A stretch of DNA of 64,000 bases from Halorhabdus tiamatea SARL4B (GTDB taxonomy: Archaea > Halobacteriota > Halobacteria > Halobacteriales > Haloarculaceae), in assembly GCF_000470655.1 (NCBI RefSeq), contig NC_021921.1, positions 1,116,001-1,180,000 of the forward strand. Direction: 5' to 3'. Below the pieces are notes generated by a model. It saw only the letters and a program-made list of their open reading frames with translations, did not search any database and was not told the DNA's origin. Each line of letters opens with the position of its first letter. Positions within the stretch are counted from its first letter, which is position 1. A program made the position numbers and the translations under genes. Shown one piece after another: positions 61,662-64,000 of this stretch.

Positions 61662-61682
61662 GTTCGGAGCCCTCCCCGGGCA
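61662..61682 (+). repeat. Copy of tRNA-Met 3' end
   Basis: 21 bases identical to 61514-61534 (T-loop through discriminator of tRNA-Met), 148 bases downstream in the same orientation. Typical of integration at a tRNA 3' end. No integrase gene or other element genes lie between the copies. Confidence 0.85.
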
Positions 61683-61687
61683 TTTCC

Positions 61688-61699
61688 AAAAAAAAAAAA
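61688..61699 (-). terminator. T12 tract on the minus strand
   Basis: Twelve consecutive A on the plus strand, exceptional in this GC-rich sequence. In the minus-strand direction it lies about 156 bases after the acetyltransferase stop and is a plausible archaeal oligo-T terminator. Confidence 0.45.
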
Positions 61700-61854
61700 T
61701 ACAACGCACAGAAGTGGTGACGCTGGAAAGCGCCAAATAGCAGGTCGGGGCCTGGACAGAGCCGGGCCGGCTACAGTGTTCCTCAGGATAACGAGTTTTG
61801 CCAACTATGAGACCGGAAGACAGCCATAAAAAGCCACCAGGAGCACGGAACAGA

Positions 61855-62421
61855 CTACTTGTCCGTCTCGAGTTCTTTGACGACGGTCGCGGGGTTCCCC
61901 TGGACGACGACGTCGGCGGGAACGTCCTCGGTGACGACAGCACCGGAGGCGACGACAGCGTTGTCGCCGACCGTGACACCGGGATTGAGGACCGCCTGGC
62001 CGCCGATCCAGACGTTGTCGCCGATCGTCACGGGCTTGCCGTACTCCGGGCCCTTGATGCGCTCGTCCGCGTCGAGTGGGTGGGTCGCGGTGTAGATGTG
62101 GACGCCGGGACCAAGTTGGCAGTTCCGACCGATCTCCACCCGGCAGACGTCTAAGACGACACAGTCGAAGTTCGCGTAGAAGTTCTCGCCGACGTGGATG
62201 TTCTCGCCGTAATCACACCGGAACGGCGGCTCGATGTGACATTCGTCGCCGAGCGACCCGAGCAAGTCCTCCAGCACGTCCCGGCGTTTCCCGTGTTCGC
62301 CCGGTTCGGTTCGATTGTACCGCTGGGTCAATCGACGGGCACGCTCCCGGTCGGCGACGAGTTCGGGATCGGACGCGTCGTAGAGCTCCCCGTTCAGCAT
62401 CTTCTCTCTTTCACTGTCCAT
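61855..62421 (-). CDS. Maltose/galactoside O-acetyltransferase-like (left-handed beta helix)
   Basis: 188 residues. Hexapeptide repeats ('[17 protein letters not shown]', '[19 protein letters not shown]', '[20 protein letters not shown]') form the left-handed beta helix trimer, with the catalytic His in '[12 protein letters not shown]'. N-terminal Mac domain '[19 protein letters not shown]' is present. Transfers acetyl from acetyl-CoA to a sugar hydroxyl; exact sugar unknown. Confidence 0.93.
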   Translation of the reverse strand: MDSEREKMLNGELYDASDPELVADRERARRLTQRYNRTEPGEHGKRRDVLEDLLGSLGDECHIEPPFRCDYGENIHVGENFYANFDCVVLDVCRVEIGRNCQLGPGVHIYTATHPLDADERIKGPEYGKPVTIGDNVWIGGQAVLNPGVTVGDNAVVASGAVVTEDVPADVVVQGNPATVVKELETDK

Positions 62422-62526
62422 GCGTTACCTGATTCGGCGAACCAGATATGTACACCGGACGCCCTGGCACGCGAGGGACGGACCGACCCATCGAACGACC
62501 AACGAGTCGACCGGAGCGATTTGGAG

Positions 62527-63012
62527 TCACTCCTCGACGAGTTCATCGAGGAGCGTGTTGAGTTCGTAGGCCTCTAGGGCCCGCTGGCTGTCCTTGAGTG
62601 TCGAGATCACGAACGTCGAGTTCGTCCGCTCGACCTCTTCGAGAGCCTCGAAGTCGCTGACGAGTCGTTCGACCATGTCCGAGTCGGTCAGGTGGGCGAT
62701 GACGATGAAGTCAGTCTCGCCCATCGTGAGGTAGACCTGCGTGACCCCCTCGATCGCGCCGAACTTCTCGGCGACGTCGTCGTAGGTCCCGCTGTATTCG
62801 GCGAGCACTTCGACGATGACCGTCACGCCCAGACCGACCGCGTCCAGGTCGATGTCGTTGAGATCGTTCTCGATGACGCCGTCCTCCCGGAGGTTGTTGA
62901 GTCGGTAGTGGATCGTCGAGATCGGGATATCCGTCTCCTCGTGGAGGCGCTCGGGGCTGTCCGTCCCGAGGTCGGCGATCGCCTTGAGTATCCTGACGTC
63001 GCGCTCGTCCAT
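62527..63012 (-). CDS. Lrp/AsnC family transcriptional regulator
   Basis: 161 residues. N-terminal winged HTH ('DERDVRILKAIADLG', recognition helix 'ISTIHYRLNNLREDGVI') plus a RAM sensing domain ('GVTVIVEVLAEYSG', 'GETDFIVIAHLTD'). Start ATG 63012 gives MDERDVRIL; a GTG three codons upstream is an alternative. It may control the divergent transporter at 63180, inferred from position. Confidence 0.93.
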   Translation of the reverse strand: MDERDVRILKAIADLGTDSPERLHEETDIPISTIHYRLNNLREDGVIENDLNDIDLDAVGLGVTVIVEVLAEYSGTYDDVAEKFGAIEGVTQVYLTMGETDFIVIAHLTDSDMVERLVSDFEALEEVERTNSTFVISTLKDSQRALEAYELNTLLDELVEE

Positions 63013-63179
63013 GCGTGACACCCTCGGCGGTGACCGGTAAGTATGCTCCGCTCGCCGCTCTCGGCGTGATGACCGACGAGAGACAGAATTATCGAACTAG
63101 CGCCCACTGAAGATAGGATTATTGAATCAGATTTAGGTTATCGACAGATTGTTATAGCTACCTATGGAATAGTCGCGTG

Positions 63180-64000
63180 ATGCGATCGAAAACGCTCGTG
63201 CTCTCGCTGCTCGTCGGCGTCCTCTGGGGGAGTTCGTTCCTCGCGATCGACGTCGGGCTGGCGTATTTCCCGCCGCTTCTGTTCGCCGGATTACGGTACG
63301 CGATCGTCGGCGTGGTCGTGCTCGCGGTCGCCGCGGTGATGGTACAGCGGTGGTATCCCCAGTCGCAGGCTGACGTGGGGACCGTTCTCATCGCCGGCGT
63401 GTTCATGATCGCCGGCCACCACGCTTTCCTCTATCTCGGCCTCGAAGAGGTCCCCTCGGCCGTCGCAGCCATCGTCGTGAGTCTCTCGCCGGCGCTGACG
63501 GCCGTCTTCGCAAGCGCGTTGCTACCCGACAGCGACCTCACTGGGCTGCAGGTCGTGGGACTGCTCGTCGGTCTCGGCGGCGTCGTCGTCATTTCCGACA
63601 TCGGCGTGGGGACGGTCGCGGACGTGAACCTCTTCGGCGTTGGGCTGGTCGTCCTCGCCACGGTGAGTTTCGCCTTTGGTTCGGTCGCGACGCGACCCCT
63701 GCGGACGGACCTCTCGGCAGTCGCACTCCAGGGCTGGGCGATGGTCCTCGGCGCTGGATTGCTCGGTGTGACGGGGTACGCGACCGGCGAGTCCGCAGCC
63801 ACCATCGTCTGGACGCCGCTGTCGATTGTCTCGCTGGCCTTCCTCGTCGTTGGGCCGGGCATCGTCGCGTTCTCGATCTACTTCAGCCTCCTCGATCGGG
63901 TCGGCCCGACCGAGAGCAACCTCATCGTCTACCTGGAACCGGTCGTCGCGACCGCGCTGGGCTGGGCGGTACTCGGCGAAGTGATCGACTCGACGACCGT
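63180..64000 (+). CDS. DMT/EamA family transporter (cut by window end)
   Basis: At least 273 residues are open to the end of the window with no stop. Two EamA repeats: 'LLVGVLWGSSFLAID' and 'GVGLVVLATVSFAFGS' start the halves, about nine helices visible, and the last part 'IVYLEPVVATALGWAVLGE' is the typical EamA ending, so only a short tail is missing. Exports metabolites or amino acids. Divergent from the Lrp regulator. Confidence 0.9.
   Translation, partial: MRSKTLVLSLLVGVLWGSSFLAIDVGLAYFPPLLFAGLRYAIVGVVVLAVAAVMVQRWYPQSQADVGTVLIAGVFMIAGHHAFLYLGLEEVPSAVAAIVVSLSPALTAVFASALLPDSDLTGLQVVGLLVGLGGVVVISDIGVGTVADVNLFGVGLVVLATVSFAFGSVATRPLRTDLSAVALQGWAMVLGAGLLGVTGYATGESAATIVWTPLSIVSLAFLVVGPGIVAFSIYFSLLDRVGPTESNLIVYLEPVVATALGWAVLGEVIDSTT

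Larger units (their letters stand above)
61535..61854. other. Gene-free region after tRNA-Met with palindromes and an A12 tract
   Basis: 320 bases. Palindromes: CCACTCActccgtTGAGTGG (about 61549-61568), CTCGCGC...GCGCGAG (61613-61638) and GGGAAATatctgATTTCCC (61640-61658). A second copy of the tRNA 3' end is at 61662-61682. A run of 12 A at 61688-61699 would be a T-run for minus-strand transcripts and could end the acetyltransferase transcript. Confidence 0.7.

Noticed and set aside
61448-61720. ORF across tRNA-Met intron and downstream repeat
   Set aside because: It overlaps the tRNA and palindromic repeats; no protein-like sequence.
1-64000. CRISPR array or cas genes
   Set aside because: No regularly spaced repeat series was found; the repeated segments are pairs or triples at gene ends.

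Overview
The window is chromosomal DNA from a halophilic archaeon (class Halobacteria). The evidence is the high GC content, strongly acidic proteins, TATA-box/leaderless promoters, archaeal TFB and TBP, a thermosome, RadA, SRP54, an intron-containing elongator tRNA-Met, the trpDFEG operon order known from haloarchaea, and many small CPxCG-type zinc proteins. A genus cannot be assigned safely from sequence reading alone; a Halorhabdus/Haloarcula-type relative is a weak guess.

Layout. 1-7351: a K+ uptake (Trk) array with a 5'-truncated TrkA, two TrkH pores, two complete TrkA regulators, a UspA-like protein, a small membrane protein and the frameshifted remnant of a third trkH. 7512-13723: TFB, a winged-helix/membrane-protein pair, a PitA-type chlorite-dismutase/monooxygenase fusion, small zinc proteins, the SufU scaffold and a coiled-coil protein. 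13734-15167: SufS, whose 3' end is duplicated around a palindromic element. 15315-23766: DoxX, NUDIX, aspartate kinase, an orphan lipoprotein SBP with a PAP2 phosphatase, a radical SAM protein (again with a duplicated tail) and a Trm-G10-type tRNA methyltransferase. 23938-32854: TBP, a thioredoxin-reductase-like protein, a divergent regulator pair with a clear operator, an aspartoacylase-like protein, a threonine-synthase-like enzyme and SRP54. 32961-45686: an ABC exporter, prephenate dehydratase, a probable pseudokinase, a dead toxin-antitoxin pair, thermosome, KH protein, RadA, and a TrkA flanked by two stand-alone Lrp-type RAM domains. 46007-50150: tRNA-Leu and trpDFEG. 50483-58669: a class II ribonucleotide reductase of 2728 codons carrying four inteins. 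58758-64000: zinc microprotein, VTT membrane protein, conserved haloarchaeal proteins, tRNA-Met with intron, an acetyltransferase, an Lrp regulator and a DMT transporter cut by the window end.

The most notable observations are: (1) four LAGLIDADG-type inteins in one RNR gene, each at an active-site motif, one carrying two helix-turn-helix motifs; (2) a recurring architecture at four loci (sufS, the radical SAM gene, tRNA-Leu, tRNA-Met) in which the gene's 3' end is repeated 125-164 bp downstream across a palindrome-rich spacer. At the two protein genes the spacer contains the same 62-67 bp hairpin element with a compensatory base-pair change; (3) a toxin-antitoxin pair in which the antitoxin start codon reads ATA and the toxin has a TGA at codon 7; (4) a 9-bp operator repeated three times in a divergent regulator locus; (5) tandem TATA repeats upstream of the TBP gene.
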